64,000 nt of DNA from Clostridium estertheticum (GCF_026650985.1 NZ_CP086239.1:1364001-1428000), one strand, 5' to 3'. Positions 16,208-26,551 are shown, counted from the stretch's first letter. The notes: generated by a model from the letters alone, not told the origin. Translations and numbers: made by a program.

Positions 16208-18340
16208 TCACTCAATTTTATCCGATACTCTTGGTATAAAACCATTTTCTTTCCAATACTCCTTCATATTATGCATTTTTTCTTTAATCGTATCATCTTT
16301 ATTTAGTACAAAATTATAAAATTCTTCCTGACTATTAATTTGTTCCTTACCTCTTCTATCAATTCTCGTATAGATTCCATCAAAATTCAAAATTCTAGCC
16401 TTTATTGTATCTGATAAAGATATATATAAAATTTCTTTTATTCGGTTCCTTGCCTGTTGATCTTCAATTGGAAATAAAAGTTCTACTCTTCGGTCTAAAT
16501 TTCTAGTCATCCAATCTGCACTTGATAAATAAATTCCTTCCTGTCCATCGTTATAAAAATAGAAAATGCGACTATGTTCTAAAAATCTACCAACAATACT
16601 TCTCACAGTAATATTTTCACTTACACCTGGTATCCCAGGTTTAAGGCAACAAATGCCACGTATTATTAAATCTATTTTAACTCCTGCAGTTGATGCCTTA
16701 AATAGAGCTTTAATAATCTCAATATCAACTAATGAGTTAACTTTTATAATAATTCTGGCCTTCTTACCTTTTTTCGCATTCTCCGTTTCCTCAATTATCA
16801 TTTGTAAAAATCTATCTCTTAACTGTAATGGAGCAAGACTAAATTTATATAAAGCTGTTGGTCTAGAATTCCCAGATAACATATTAAATAGAGCAGATGC
16901 ATCTGCCCCAAAATAAGGGTTCGATGTAAACAGACCAATATCTGTATAAAGCTTTGCAGTGACATCGTTGTAGTTTCCCGTTCCCATATGAACATAACGC
17001 TTAATGCCATCCTCTTCACGCCTTACTACTAGCAATATCTTACAATGTGTTTTGAGTCCCACAAGTCCATAAATTACATGACATCCTGATTGTTCCAGTT
17101 GCTTTGCCCAAACTATGTTATTACTTTCATCAAATCTTGCCTTAAGTTCCACGAGTACTGTAACTTGTTTACCAACCTCTGCAGCTCTTACTAAAGCTTC
17201 TATAATAGGTGAATTACCACTTACACGATATAATGTATGTTTTATAGCAAGAACATCAGAATCAACGGCTGCTTGCCTTACTAACTCAACAATCGGGTCA
17301 AAGGATTCATATGGATGATGTAATAAAATATCTTTCTCTGTTATAGCTTCAAATATGTTGTTATATTTTAAAAACTGTTTTGATAACTGCGGTTTTATAG
17401 GTTTATATTCTAGTTTCTCATAACCCTTAATCCTCCCAATTTTCATTAGAAAAGTTAAATCTATTTGTCCGTTTATTATATACTCCTGCTCTTTTGAAAT
17501 TTCAAGCTCACTCTCAAGAATTTCAAGTAATTTATTATTCATACCCTTCTCTATTTCAAGACGCACAGCTTTTCCCCATCTTCGTTGCTTTAAAGATTCT
17601 TCAATTGCTTCAAGTAAATCTTCCGCACCTTCTTCATCTAGTGCCATATCTGCATTTCTTGTAATACGATAACAGCTTGCATCTATAATTTCATGTCCAT
17701 TAAAAAGGGACTTTAAGTTCATTTTAATAATATCTTCTAAAAATATGAAAGCTAAACCACCTTCATCTGGAATTTTTACAAATCTATCAAAAACAGAAGG
17801 TGCTTTTATTGTTGCAAAAATATTTTCACCCTTATTATTTTTAAGAAGAATTGCAATATTTAAACTTTTATTTGATATTAATGGAAAAGGGCTGCTTTGA
17901 TTAACTAGCATAGGTGTTAGTACTGGAAAAATGTTTTTTGTATAATAGTTTTCAACATAATTAATCTGTCCTTTACTTAAATCATTAAATTTCAGAAATC
18001 TTATTTTTTCTTTTTCAAGGCCTTTTTTTAAGGAGCGATTATAGCAACTCGATAAACTAGAAACAAGATTATGTACTAATATCCCTATTTGTTCCATTTG
18101 CTCTGTTGGTGTAAGTCCTGATGGTTCTTTTTTATCAAATTCAGCTGTAATTTGATCAGACAAGGATCCAACCCTAACCATAAAAAATTCATCTAAATTT
18201 GAACTTACGATAGATGCAAACTTTAATCTTTCAAACAATGGATTTGTTGTATCCTGTGCTTCTTCAAGAACACGTTCATTAAACTGAATCCAACTTAATT
18301 CGCGACTTATAAAATACTTAGGTAGTGAATAATCAGTCAT
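16208..18340 (-). CDS. ppk1: Polyphosphate kinase 1
   Basis: A 710-residue enzyme with the PPK1 N-terminal signature ELSWIQFNERVLEEA and SNLDEFFMVRV, the central domain with HHPYESFDP, and the autophosphorylated histidine in YVHMGTGNYND (near residue 452). Length and order match the family (about 690-720). It makes inorganic polyphosphate from ATP and can work in reverse. The stop of the upstream Ppx/GppA-HD gene is only 14 bases before the start, so the two form an operon, with a second Ppx gene divergent. Polyphosphate synthesis and breakdown are thus encoded together. Confidence 0.95.
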   Translation of the reverse strand: MTDYSLPKYFISRELSWIQFNERVLEEAQDTTNPLFERLKFASIVSSNLDEFFMVRVGSLSDQITAEFDKKEPSGLTPTEQMEQIGILVHNLVSSLSSCYNRSLKKGLEKEKIRFLKFNDLSKGQINYVENYYTKNIFPVLTPMLVNQSSPFPLISNKSLNIAILLKNNKGENIFATIKAPSVFDRFVKIPDEGGLAFIFLEDIIKMNLKSLFNGHEIIDASCYRITRNADMALDEEGAEDLLEAIEESLKQRRWGKAVRLEIEKGMNNKLLEILESELEISKEQEYIINGQIDLTFLMKIGRIKGYEKLEYKPIKPQLSKQFLKYNNIFEAITEKDILLHHPYESFDPIVELVRQAAVDSDVLAIKHTLYRVSGNSPIIEALVRAAEVGKQVTVLVELKARFDESNNIVWAKQLEQSGCHVIYGLVGLKTHCKILLVVRREEDGIKRYVHMGTGNYNDVTAKLYTDIGLFTSNPYFGADASALFNMLSGNSRPTALYKFSLAPLQLRDRFLQMIIEETENAKKGKKARIIIKVNSLVDIEIIKALFKASTAGVKIDLIIRGICCLKPGIPGVSENITVRSIVGRFLEHSRIFYFYNDGQEGIYLSSADWMTRNLDRRVELLFPIEDQQARNRIKEILYISLSDTIKARILNFDGIYTRIDRRGKEQINSQEEFYNFVLNKDDTIKEKMHNMKEYWKENGFIPRVSDKIE

Positions 18341-18354
18341 TTTTTATCCCCTCT

Positions 18355-19896
18355 TTATATTATTGGTTTAACACCAATTACTTCTTCAAAAAAATCTACA
18401 TACTTTGAAAAATTCCATTCCTCTAAAATAATATCTCCTTCAGATTTTAAATTGAAAAACATATTATCCCTTGTTCCTAGTAGCTTGATTTTTTTTATTT
18501 TTTGCATATGTGATATATCTAAAGCTTCCGATAGTTTTAATATTGCCGCTAATGTGGATACAACCATTTTATCAACATCACTTAAAGCTCTATAATTATT
18601 ATGGGATGTTATAGGAATTTCCTCTGAGTGATACCTTGCTGCACTTGCAATAATCTCAATAGCAATATCAGAAAACCCAATAATACTCTGGGCTCTTATT
18701 ATATTATATGAATGAAAATTATGATTATTGGCACTTATGAACCCACCAACATCATGAAGTATTGCTGCAACCTGAAGATAAAGCCGTTCTCGTTCTCCTA
18801 ACTTATGTAAGCTTTTTGTGTGATCAAAAATGTCAAGCGATAATTTTTCAACAAAAGTCGCATGCTCTTTATCAATTTGATACTTTTCTCCTATATACCA
18901 AACGGAACTTATAATATCATGTATTAATTCTTCTCTTCGTGGAATATTTAGTATTTCATCGGATAAATCGTATAAAATCCCTTGCCTTAGTGATAATTTA
19001 GGAATTTGAATTCCCTCGGCTTTAGTCATCTTAAGAAAGCAATAGAAAATAAGTATCGATGGTAGCAAAAGTTCTGCTGTCTTATTAGAAAGTCCAAAGG
19101 TGTTTTTAATTTGGAAATTATCCATGTTACTAATTTCCTTTGTAAGTGATAATAATGCTTCCTTTTTAATGTAATAATCTTTCTTATTAGCTCCACTCTT
19201 TTTTCTTATAATTCCACAGATTGTATTTAACTCTCCTCCTAGTCCTAAAAAATGATTGATTTCAAACTTTTTGATTTGAGGTTTAAGTGTATATATTTTA
19301 CTTTCTATATACTGCTGCATAGTCTCTGAAAATTCAATTGTCTTTGTTTCTAAATCAGATAAAGCCTCTCTTATTTTTAAAGATCCAATTTTAACATGCT
19401 CTGTAAACTTTAATCTACCATCTTCATAAATTGATGTCTCCACTGCTCCAGAAGTAATATTAACAATTAGATATTGTTCTGATTTTTTAATATCTATTGA
19501 GTTTACGTGATTTCTAACCGCTTTTAACATATAAAATTGTTCTTCTGCTATATTTATTGATTCAACATTTAACCCTGTTCTAAGTCGTATTTGCTCTAAG
19601 ACATATTGTTTGTTTTCAGCTTCTCTCATACCACTAGTTGCTACTGCTTTGTAAAACTTAATTTTATAATCCTTCATAAGCCTAACAAACCCATTTAAAT
19701 CATCACAAGTCTCATGAATTGTTTTAACAGAAATTCTAGCTTTAGAAAATGTATCTTTTCCTATTTTTGTAGGTTTTACTACCTCCTCTAAAATTATAAT
19801 TTCCCCCTGCGTATTTATTTCTCCAATTGTCATTTTTAGATAGTTAGCACCTAGATCAATAGCCGCAATTATCTTCCATGCCTGTGATATACTCAT
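18355..19896 (-). CDS. Ppx/GppA-like protein with HD domain, degenerate active site
   Basis: Start taken at the ATG with AAGGAG seven bases upstream, giving 513 residues; a longer in-frame start exists but would run through the promoter region. The N-terminal half is the ASKHA fold of exopolyphosphatase/GppA, but the phosphate loops are altered: AIDLGANYLKMTIG in place of DIGSNS, and VNITSGAVETS in place of DIGGGS. The C-terminal half carries an HD domain (ILHDVGG, ARYHSEE). It is co-transcribed with ppk1. It may have weak or no hydrolase activity and could act as a sensor or modulator. The plus-strand neighbour is the canonical enzyme. Confidence 0.8.
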   Translation of the reverse strand: MSISQAWKIIAAIDLGANYLKMTIGEINTQGEIIILEEVVKPTKIGKDTFSKARISVKTIHETCDDLNGFVRLMKDYKIKFYKAVATSGMREAENKQYVLEQIRLRTGLNVESINIAEEQFYMLKAVRNHVNSIDIKKSEQYLIVNITSGAVETSIYEDGRLKFTEHVKIGSLKIREALSDLETKTIEFSETMQQYIESKIYTLKPQIKKFEINHFLGLGGELNTICGIIRKKSGANKKDYYIKKEALLSLTKEISNMDNFQIKNTFGLSNKTAELLLPSILIFYCFLKMTKAEGIQIPKLSLRQGILYDLSDEILNIPRREELIHDIISSVWYIGEKYQIDKEHATFVEKLSLDIFDHTKSLHKLGERERLYLQVAAILHDVGGFISANNHNFHSYNIIRAQSIIGFSDIAIEIIASAARYHSEEIPITSHNNYRALSDVDKMVVSTLAAILKLSEALDISHMQKIKKIKLLGTRDNMFFNLKSEGDIILEEWNFSKYVDFFEEVIGVKPII

Positions 19897-19988
19897 AAAA
19901 AATCTCCTTCGCATAAAAAAATTCATATACAATGATACTACTATAATGTCTGTTATTATACAATAATGTATATTATATTTAACGAAAC

Positions 19989-20004
19989 TTAACCTAACTT
20001 TAAC
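19989..20004. promoter_or_regulatory. Possible PHO box (direct TTAAC repeats)
   Basis: TTAAC occurs at 19,989-19,993 and 20,000-20,004, exactly 11 bases apart, the spacing of PhoP/PhoB recognition repeats. The site lies between the divergent ppx genes, where phosphate control would make sense. Only two repeats are seen, so it is tentative. Confidence 0.35.
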
Positions 20005-20045
20005 CATAAAAAATATTTGTTTGTAAGGGTCATATTTATTAACAC

Positions 20046-20074
20046 TTGCAAATATTATAACTATTATTTATTAT
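20046..20074 (+). promoter_or_regulatory. Promoter of the second ppx gene
   Basis: TTGCAA at 20,046-20,051, 17-base spacer, TATTAT at 20,069-20,074, followed by an AAAGGGG ribosome site before the ATG at 20,121. Confidence 0.5.
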
Positions 20075-20120
20075 AGACATAAGTTGTATAAAAAATGAAT
20101 TTCAAAGGGGAATCATAATA

Positions 20121-21623
20121 ATGAAAAAATTAGCCATCATTGATATAGGATCAAATTCTATACGTTTAGTAATTGTTCAAATAAACAAAGATAATTCCTT
20201 TAGAATAGTAGATGAAATTAAAAGGAGTGTTCGCCTTGGCAAAGATATGACTTCGAAAGGAGAATTAAATCCCTCTAGGATTGATAATGCTATTTCTACT
20301 TTAGCTTTCTTTAAACGGTTGTGTTTTATTCAAGATATAAGTGAAATTTTAGCTGTTGCTACAGAAGCTGTCCGTAAAGCCACCAATCAAATTGAATTTT
20401 TAAACCGTGTTAAATCAGAACTTTCTATTGATATTCGCGTTTTAACTGGCATTGAAGAGGCTTACTACGATTATTTTGGGGCTATTAACAGTATGGATTT
20501 TTCTGATGCACTAATAATGGATATTGGTGGAAGTAGTTCAGAATTAATTTTAGTTAAAAATAGAAAATTAAAAGCTTCCATAAGTTTACCTTTTGGTGCA
20601 ATAAATCTCACAGAAAAGTTTTCACTTCAAAAGGTCATGAATGATAAAAGCGAAGCTGAAATTAAGGCATTTCTTACCTCACTTTATAAAGATATTCCTT
20701 GGCTAAAAGAAGTTAAAAATATACCCATAATTGGGATCGGTGGTACTATAAGAAATATCGGTAAATTACATAAGAGAAAAACTAATTATCCTATAGATAA
20801 TCTTCATAATTATATAATTCCTACAAATGAAGTTATAACTATCTATGATCAGGTTAAAGTTAAAGATTCTTATCAAAGAAAAAAACTTAAAGGACTTTCA
20901 AAAGAAAGAGCCGATATTTTTGTTGGCGCTGCTGCATCTTTAGTTTCCTTAATTGAATACCTTGATATAAAAGAACTCCACGTTAGCGGAAGTGGTCTTC
21001 GAGATGGTATTTTATATGAATATATCTTTAATAGTAAAATACCCTTAGATGATGTCCTTGATTTTTCTCTTAATAATCACTTACTTAATTATAAAATTGA
21101 CGTTAAACATCCGAGTCACGTATGGATGTTAACTAAAACCCTATATAATGAGCTTAATACAATTATCGACATACCAATAAACCCTTATAAAATTTTAAAA
21201 ACTGCAGCAATGCTTCACGATATAGGAATTCTTATAAGTTATTTTGATCATCATAAACATTCTTCCTATATGATTGCAAACTCTAAAATTAATGGACTTA
21301 CTCATAAAGAGCAACTAATGGCATCATATATAGCTGCTCTTCATAGAAAAAATGAATTTAAAATTGACTTAAAATTGTACCAGGATTTAATAACTAAACA
21401 AGATTTAGATATAATAGATAAGTTAAGCATTCTACTACGCATTAGTGAAAGTCTGGATAGTTGCTTAAATGGAAATATACAATTTATTAGTTGCAGCATT
21501 GGATTAGATACTGTAACCATAACTGTTGACGCAAAGGCAGACCCAATGCTCGAAATAAGTGCAGCACTACAATGTTGTTCATCATTTGAAAAAACATATA
21601 ATAAGAAATTAATAATAAAATAA
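20121..21623 (+). CDS. ppx: Exopolyphosphatase (Ppx/GppA family) with C-terminal HD domain
   Basis: A 500-residue protein. The ASKHA phosphate-binding loops are canonical: IIDIGSNSIRLVI (residues 6-18) and MDIGGSSSELILV (near 133-145). The catalytic glutamate region is present in VATEAVRKATN. The C-terminal 200 residues form an HD domain (AAMLHDIG, HHKHSSY, ALHRKNE). It cleaves terminal phosphate from polyphosphate, or pppGpp to ppGpp. It is transcribed away from the ppx-like/ppk1 operon across a 224-base divergent promoter region and ends at a hairpin terminator. Of the two Ppx-like proteins here, this is the one expected to be active. Confidence 0.88.
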   Translation: MKKLAIIDIGSNSIRLVIVQINKDNSFRIVDEIKRSVRLGKDMTSKGELNPSRIDNAISTLAFFKRLCFIQDISEILAVATEAVRKATNQIEFLNRVKSELSIDIRVLTGIEEAYYDYFGAINSMDFSDALIMDIGGSSSELILVKNRKLKASISLPFGAINLTEKFSLQKVMNDKSEAEIKAFLTSLYKDIPWLKEVKNIPIIGIGGTIRNIGKLHKRKTNYPIDNLHNYIIPTNEVITIYDQVKVKDSYQRKKLKGLSKERADIFVGAAASLVSLIEYLDIKELHVSGSGLRDGILYEYIFNSKIPLDDVLDFSLNNHLLNYKIDVKHPSHVWMLTKTLYNELNTIIDIPINPYKILKTAAMLHDIGILISYFDHHKHSSYMIANSKINGLTHKEQLMASYIAALHRKNEFKIDLKLYQDLITKQDLDIIDKLSILLRISESLDSCLNGNIQFISCSIGLDTVTITVDAKADPMLEISAALQCCSSFEKTYNKKLIIK

Positions 21624-21641
21624 TATACACTACATGCTTAT

Positions 21642-21673
21642 AAAAGGCACCTACTTTTACGTAGATGCCTTTT
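21642..21673 (+). terminator. Terminator of ppx
   Basis: aaaaggcacctac pairs with gtagatgcctttt (one mismatch), followed by a T-rich tail. Confidence 0.75.
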
Positions 21674-21707
21674 TATATAATAAAACGTATATCTTTTAGA
21701 TTCTTAT

Positions 21708-21742
21708 TATTTACTATTTACTATTTACTATTTACTATTTAG
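21708..21742. repeat. Heptanucleotide tandem repeat (tatttac)
   Basis: Four perfect copies of tatttac and a fifth ending in g instead of c. The array runs into the stop codon (21,739-21,741) of the minus-strand chemoreceptor gene. Confidence 0.9.
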
Positions 21743-23514
21743 ATTTTAATTTTATTTACCAATTTCTCCAAGTTATCTGAAATATTCTTTAATTTCTGAC
21801 TTGTTGTTGAGATATTTTCCATACTTTCAAATTGTAGATCCATTGATGCTGAAACTTCCTGCGTAGCAGCAGCTGACTGCTCTGAAACTGCTGAAATAGA
21901 TTCAATAGACTGTATAATTTCATTCTTATCACTGGCAATTTTTAATACATTTTCCGTAAGCTTTGTAATTTTAATTAATGTTTTGTCTATTGATTCTTCA
22001 ATTATAGAAAAGGCCTTATCTGTTTCGAAAATAGCATTATCTACTTCATTAACTAAATCTTCACCGACATGCATACTATTTCTAGCATTTTCAATTTCAT
22101 CTTGGATTTCATTAACAACTTTCCCTATTTCTTTAGTTGAAACAGCAGTTTGCTCTGCAAGCTTTCTAACCTCATCGGCAACTACAGCAAATCCTTTGCC
22201 TGCATCCCCCGCTCTAGCAGCTTCAATAGCTGCATTTAATGCAAGTAGGTTAGTTTGGGCTGCAATTACCTCGATAGCACTTACTATTTTACCAATAGAT
22301 TCTGATTTCGTCGAAAGTATTGCAATATTACTAGAAACAGCCATTGTTGCCAAATTGTTTTGATCTAACTTAATTTTTAATAACTTAAATGTATCTTTAC
22401 TTGTTTTATTTACATTTTTAACTTCCTGTGAGTATTCTTTTGCATGCACTGAACCACTCACTGAGGTATCAATTTCATTAGATAAGTTATTTAACTTTTC
22501 TACGCTTTCCTGTGCATCCTTCGCTTGTGAATTAGAACCTTTTGCTAGTTCTTCAACTGTTTGGGTAACCCCTTGTATGGAACTTATGGTTTCTTTTGTA
22601 GATAAAGATAACCCATTTGCATAATTTAATACATCCTTAGAATCACTTTTAATAAGTTTAACAATATTTCTAAGCTCACCTCTTAAATTAATAACTGCCC
22701 TACCAATTTTCCCAGTTTCATCCGTATAACTATTTAATACATCAAACCTATTATCAATAACTAAATCAAAGTTTGCTGTTTTATCTACAAGTTCTGTTAC
22801 TAATAATATAGGTTTAGTTATCTTTTTGCTGAAATAATATGCAACAATCGATGAAATTACTATTAACATCAGAATAATACCTATAAGTATTGCAATGCTT
22901 TTAGTGAATTGTGATTGAAGTTCGTTCTTATTTGATGTTATGGTAGTATTAATATCATTCACATAATCTCCAGTACTTATTATCCAATTAAATGGTTTAA
23001 ATTCAAGACTATATCCTCTCTTTGGCAATGGAGTTGTTTGTGAAACCTTAGGAAATGAATAATTTGAATATCCGCCGGTTGCTTTCATCCCTTGTGTTAT
23101 AATATCTTTTATGTAAAACTTGCCACTTGAATCCTTACTCTCGAGTCTGTTTTTGCCCTCTTCAGAAGTGCCATTCGAAACTACATTAATGCCTTTTTCA
23201 GTATCTACAGTAAAAAATCCATCCTGTCCGTATTTAAGACCTCTTATTAATGTTTTCGCTTCATACTTACCTTCTTCTAGTGTAATTTGTCCATTTTCAA
23301 CTTTATTATTTAATGAATTAAGCATTGTTATGACTGTTTCAATTTGATATTTTATTTGATTATCTAAATCAGCTCGCATAGTTTTGTCTAAGTTCGCAAC
23401 CACTTTGCTATTAGTACTATAATTTTGTAAAGCAACAAATGAACCAATAATTAGTGCTGTAGAAACTACAATTGAGATAGCAATTAAAACTATTTTAGTA
23501 CTAATCTTCTTCAT
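21739..23514 (-). CDS. Methyl-accepting chemotaxis protein with extracellular Cache domain
   Basis: A 591-residue chemoreceptor. An N-terminal membrane helix (about 8-28) and a second one (about 205-228) bracket a Cache-type sensor domain ([30 protein letters not shown]). A HAMP linker and a signalling domain follow, with the highly conserved hairpin tip [20 protein letters not shown] and [12 protein letters not shown]. The sCache class often binds small organic acids, but the ligand is not known. It is a single gene; the stop codon lies inside a heptanucleotide repeat array. Signal passes to CheA/CheW, which are not in this window. Confidence 0.92.
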   Translation of the reverse strand: MKKISTKIVLIAISIVVSTALIIGSFVALQNYSTNSKVVANLDKTMRADLDNQIKYQIETVITMLNSLNNKVENGQITLEEGKYEAKTLIRGLKYGQDGFFTVDTEKGINVVSNGTSEEGKNRLESKDSSGKFYIKDIITQGMKATGGYSNYSFPKVSQTTPLPKRGYSLEFKPFNWIISTGDYVNDINTTITSNKNELQSQFTKSIAILIGIILMLIVISSIVAYYFSKKITKPILLVTELVDKTANFDLVIDNRFDVLNSYTDETGKIGRAVINLRGELRNIVKLIKSDSKDVLNYANGLSLSTKETISSIQGVTQTVEELAKGSNSQAKDAQESVEKLNNLSNEIDTSVSGSVHAKEYSQEVKNVNKTSKDTFKLLKIKLDQNNLATMAVSSNIAILSTKSESIGKIVSAIEVIAAQTNLLALNAAIEAARAGDAGKGFAVVADEVRKLAEQTAVSTKEIGKVVNEIQDEIENARNSMHVGEDLVNEVDNAIFETDKAFSIIEESIDKTLIKITKLTENVLKIASDKNEIIQSIESISAVSEQSAAATQEVSASMDLQFESMENISTTSQKLKNISDNLEKLVNKIKI

Positions 23515-23736
23515 TAATCTCGTCCCCCCCGTAATTTATCTTTTGTAATAAGTTTTATAATCTGCAAACGTTTTCTAAATATAATATATCATAAATTTTG
23601 TTGCTATTCTATGTAATATCTTGTCATATACATTTTCAGCCATATATAACAATTATTTTTATAGAGCTATTCTATATTTCTTAATAGTTCAACTTTAAAC
23701 AAATAATAAGACTCTCTGAATTGAATATTCATCAAA

Positions 23737-23780
23737 AAACATTGCCCCTAACAATTTTAAATTGTTAAGGGCGATGTTTT
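23737..23780 (-). terminator. Terminator of the LacI-family gene
   Basis: A long stem of 20-22 bp with two wobble pairs (left arm 23,737-23,758, right arm 23,759-23,780), followed by T6 on the minus strand. Confidence 0.75.
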
Positions 23781-23788
23781 ATTTAAAT

Positions 23789-24805
23789 CTAAATATTACT
23801 GCAACTATCTCTAATGATCAGTTTTGTATTCAGTTTAATTCTGCTAACCTTTTGATTGTTATTATCTATTAAGTCCAAAAGCATTTTTGCAGCATTTTCC
23901 CCAAGTAAATACATATTTTGATCTACTGTTGTAATTTTGGGTTCAACTATATTAGAAATATAAATGTTATCAAATCCAATTATTGAAACCTCCTTAGGTA
24001 CATCGAGATTCATTTTTTTACAAGCATTTAAAACTCCGAGTGCCATTAGATCATTACAGGCAAATACAGCAATAGGTGCTTTTAAGTTTTCTAGTTCTTT
24101 TCTCATTATATTCATTGTCCCACCAACAGTATCGTAACTATTGCCTTCACCAATATCTATAATTTTCTTTTGAACAGTTAATTTATTTTCTTCCATAAAT
24201 TTAATATAAACGTTTTCTTTTATGTCATATGAGTAACTCTCTTTTCCTCGTACAAATATTATATTTTCATGTCCAAGTTTAAAAAGATACTCCATTGCTT
24301 GCATTGCACCATTTGCTTCATCATTAAGTACAAAATTACAATCTATGTCCTTATTATATCCATTGATTGATACAAGTGGTATATCTTTTCCTACCATTTC
24401 ATAAAATCCACTTTTCATATTTTCTGTTTTGGGGTCAATTACTATAATGCCATCTACTTGTCTTCCCATAAGCGATCTTATATATTTTATTTCTTCAGAA
24501 GCGTTATCAGCTGTATCACAAAGGTAAATTGAATAACCGTTTATTTTCAATTCATATTCAATAGCTTTAATTACAGTTGGAAAGAAAAAATTATCTATAC
24601 TTGGAACTAGAATTCCTATTGTTTTTGTATTTTGACAAATTAATGATCTTGCCAATATATTAGGACTGAAATTCAATTTTTCTACAGCTTTTTCAACTCT
24701 AATTTTAGTTTCTTCTTTAACAGGATAATTTTTATTTATAACTCTTGATACAGTACTCATAGAAACATTAGCTTCCCTTGCGACATCTCTTATACTAGCT
24801 TTCAT
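23789..24805 (-). CDS. LacI family transcriptional regulator
   Basis: Start set at the ATG preceded by AGGGGGG, seven codons inside the longest frame; 338 residues. The N-terminal helix-turn-helix (SIRDVAREANVSMSTVSRVI) and hinge (NFSPNILARSL) are typical, followed by a periplasmic-binding-protein-like sensor (IGILVPSIDNFFFPTVIKAI to RDSC). It probably represses the GPH sugar transporter gene encoded just upstream on the same strand, which has an 18-bp palindrome of LacI-operator type in its leader. Inducer unknown, likely a sugar or glycoside. Confidence 0.9.
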   Translation of the reverse strand: MKASIRDVAREANVSMSTVSRVINKNYPVKEETKIRVEKAVEKLNFSPNILARSLICQNTKTIGILVPSIDNFFFPTVIKAIEYELKINGYSIYLCDTADNASEEIKYIRSLMGRQVDGIIVIDPKTENMKSGFYEMVGKDIPLVSINGYNKDIDCNFVLNDEANGAMQAMEYLFKLGHENIIFVRGKESYSYDIKENVYIKFMEENKLTVQKKIIDIGEGNSYDTVGGTMNIMRKELENLKAPIAVFACNDLMALGVLNACKKMNLDVPKEVSIIGFDNIYISNIVEPKITTVDQNMYLLGENAAKMLLDLIDNNNQKVSRIKLNTKLIIRDSCSNI

Positions 24806-24907
24806 TTTTGCCCCCCTATAAAGCAAGAAAATTTACACATATTATATTAAATTAACTTATTACTCACACATGAAAATATTACTATTTAAATTAAACTTTG
24901 TAAAGAT

Positions 24908-24940
24908 AAAGCTACCTCAATTTTGTCTTGAGGCAGCTTT
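24908..24940 (-). terminator. Hairpin downstream of the GPH transporter
   Basis: aaagctacctcaa pairs with ttgaggcagcttt (one mismatch) across a 7-base loop. The T-run is better on the plus strand, so termination on the minus strand is less certain. Confidence 0.5.
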
Positions 24941-24974
24941 TTAGTATTAATAATGCTTTAATTATTGAATTAAA

Positions 24975-26396
24975 TTAGTTTACTTTTGCTAATGATGCTT
25001 CTAATTCTTTTACTATTTCAGCATGTCTCTTTTCTGTTAATTTAATTTTGAATAAAAAGATAACACCGGAGATAATCATTAATGCTGCTGGTAAATAGAA
25101 AGCCCACATTTTAAATGTTACAATACTTTGAGAGCTTATGTCACTTGCTTGTGCATCTCCAATCATACCACACGTTACTGATATGAAACCTACGATACCA
25201 TTAGATAAAGCACCTGCGAGTTTATCTAATAATGGACGAAGAGATAAAGTTACTGCTTCATTACGAACTCCATTTTTCCATTGTCCGTATTCAACTGAGT
25301 CACTTATTGTCATAAGCACTGCTAGAAAAATTAATTGGTACGGAAAATAGAAGAATACTAGGCCTATAATAATAACTGCCATTGAACTTGTTGATACTAC
25401 GGAAAGTATCAAATATCCAATTAACATTGATAAAATACCAATTATGTAAACATATTTTCTTGAAATAGATTTAGTGATAATTGGGTAAAGTGGAACAGAT
25501 ATAATCCCACAAATTGCAGCTACAATACCTACAATTGAAAAAGCTGATATATTCCCAATTACATATTGGAAGTAAAGCATTAATACGGCTGTTGTAGCTA
25601 CATACCCAATAGCAAATAAAAGATATGCTAGTGCCAACCACATTAATTGGTCGTTTTTAGTAAGTGCAGTAAATACATCTTTAAGTGAAGTTTTCCCGTG
25701 TTGCTTACGTAAAACACTTTCTTGTTCTTTTGTGCCAAGAGCTACAATCCAACTTGTAACACCATAGATTATTGCAGCTATTAAACCAAAAGCGAACCAT
25801 CCGCTAGCTCCTTGACCAGAGTGACCAGTAACTACTAAGGTAAAGAATGAAACTATAGGTATTACTACTAGTGTTGTTCCATTTGCCCCTAATGATGAAG
25901 CGAAACGTCCGAATGTTGCTAATTTTCCACGTTCTGCAGAATCATCACTAAGTGCGGGGATTATTGACCAAAATGCAATATCTTTAAATGAAAAAGCACA
26001 GTCTAATATGATGAAAACAATAATAAACAGAATTGTAAATAAAGTTTGGTTACTTGTTGCGAGTCCAAAGAAGTTAGTAAATAACATTGCTAAACAAATT
26101 GCACTGATTGTTCCACCAATACAAAGCCATGGACGGAATTTACCCCATTTAGTTTTAGTGTTGTCTATAATGCTACCAATTATTGGATCAAAGATAATTT
26201 CAACTAGTCTGATACCTACAACTAATGAGGTAACTAACCCTATCATTTTCATTTGAGTTTCCTTTGGCGCTCCTGCAAACATAGCTTTTGTAACAAAAAT
26301 CATAAAATATGTTGATAATGCTTGGTAAAAAATATCATGGCCGAATGCACCTGCTGCAAATGCAAATCTTTGTTTCATTTGGTTCACTTGTTTCAT
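24975..26396 (-). CDS. GPH family sugar:cation symporter (MelB-like)
   Basis: A 473-residue membrane protein with about twelve helices. The N-terminal RFAFAAGAFGHDIFYQALSTYFMIF and the DPIIGSIIDNTKTKWGKFRPW loop are hallmarks of the glycoside-pentoside-hexuronide cation symporter family. It imports a sugar or glycoside with Na+ or H+. The ribosome site is AAGGAGG. An operator-like palindrome (26,420-26,437) sits 24 bases upstream of the start and two identical 16-bp palindrome-like sites further up. The LacI regulator follows downstream. No glycoside hydrolase lies beside it, so the substrate cannot be guessed from context. Confidence 0.9.
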   Translation of the reverse strand: MKQVNQMKQRFAFAAGAFGHDIFYQALSTYFMIFVTKAMFAGAPKETQMKMIGLVTSLVVGIRLVEIIFDPIIGSIIDNTKTKWGKFRPWLCIGGTISAICLAMLFTNFFGLATSNQTLFTILFIIVFIILDCAFSFKDIAFWSIIPALSDDSAERGKLATFGRFASSLGANGTTLVVIPIVSFFTLVVTGHSGQGASGWFAFGLIAAIIYGVTSWIVALGTKEQESVLRKQHGKTSLKDVFTALTKNDQLMWLALAYLLFAIGYVATTAVLMLYFQYVIGNISAFSIVGIVAAICGIISVPLYPIITKSISRKYVYIIGILSMLIGYLILSVVSTSSMAVIIIGLVFFYFPYQLIFLAVLMTISDSVEYGQWKNGVRNEAVTLSLRPLLDKLAGALSNGIVGFISVTCGMIGDAQASDISSQSIVTFKMWAFYLPAALMIISGVIFLFKIKLTEKRHAEIVKELEASLAKVN

Positions 26397-26419
26397 TTTT
26401 ATTTCCTCCTTATATATTG

Positions 26420-26437
26420 GATAGTGTTAACGCTATC
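26420..26437. promoter_or_regulatory. LacI-type operator upstream of the GPH transporter
   Basis: gatagtgttaacgctatc is an 18-bp palindrome with one mismatched pair and a central ttaac/gttaa step, the form expected for a LacI-family operator. It lies 24-41 bases ahead of the transporter start. Confidence 0.6.
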
Positions 26438-26551
26438 TTTGTTTTATTTATATTTTGTTTTACTTTTGTAGAAATAGTCCATCGGGGATATCCTCTACTA
26501 AAATAACCATTATTTAAGCAACATGTCCACAATATCACTTTCATATTTTAA

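Noticed and set aside
19897-20007. N-terminal extension of the ppx-like protein by 37 residues
   Set aside because: The extra codons cross the divergent promoter region and lack a ribosome site, whereas AAGGAG sits seven bases before the internal ATG.
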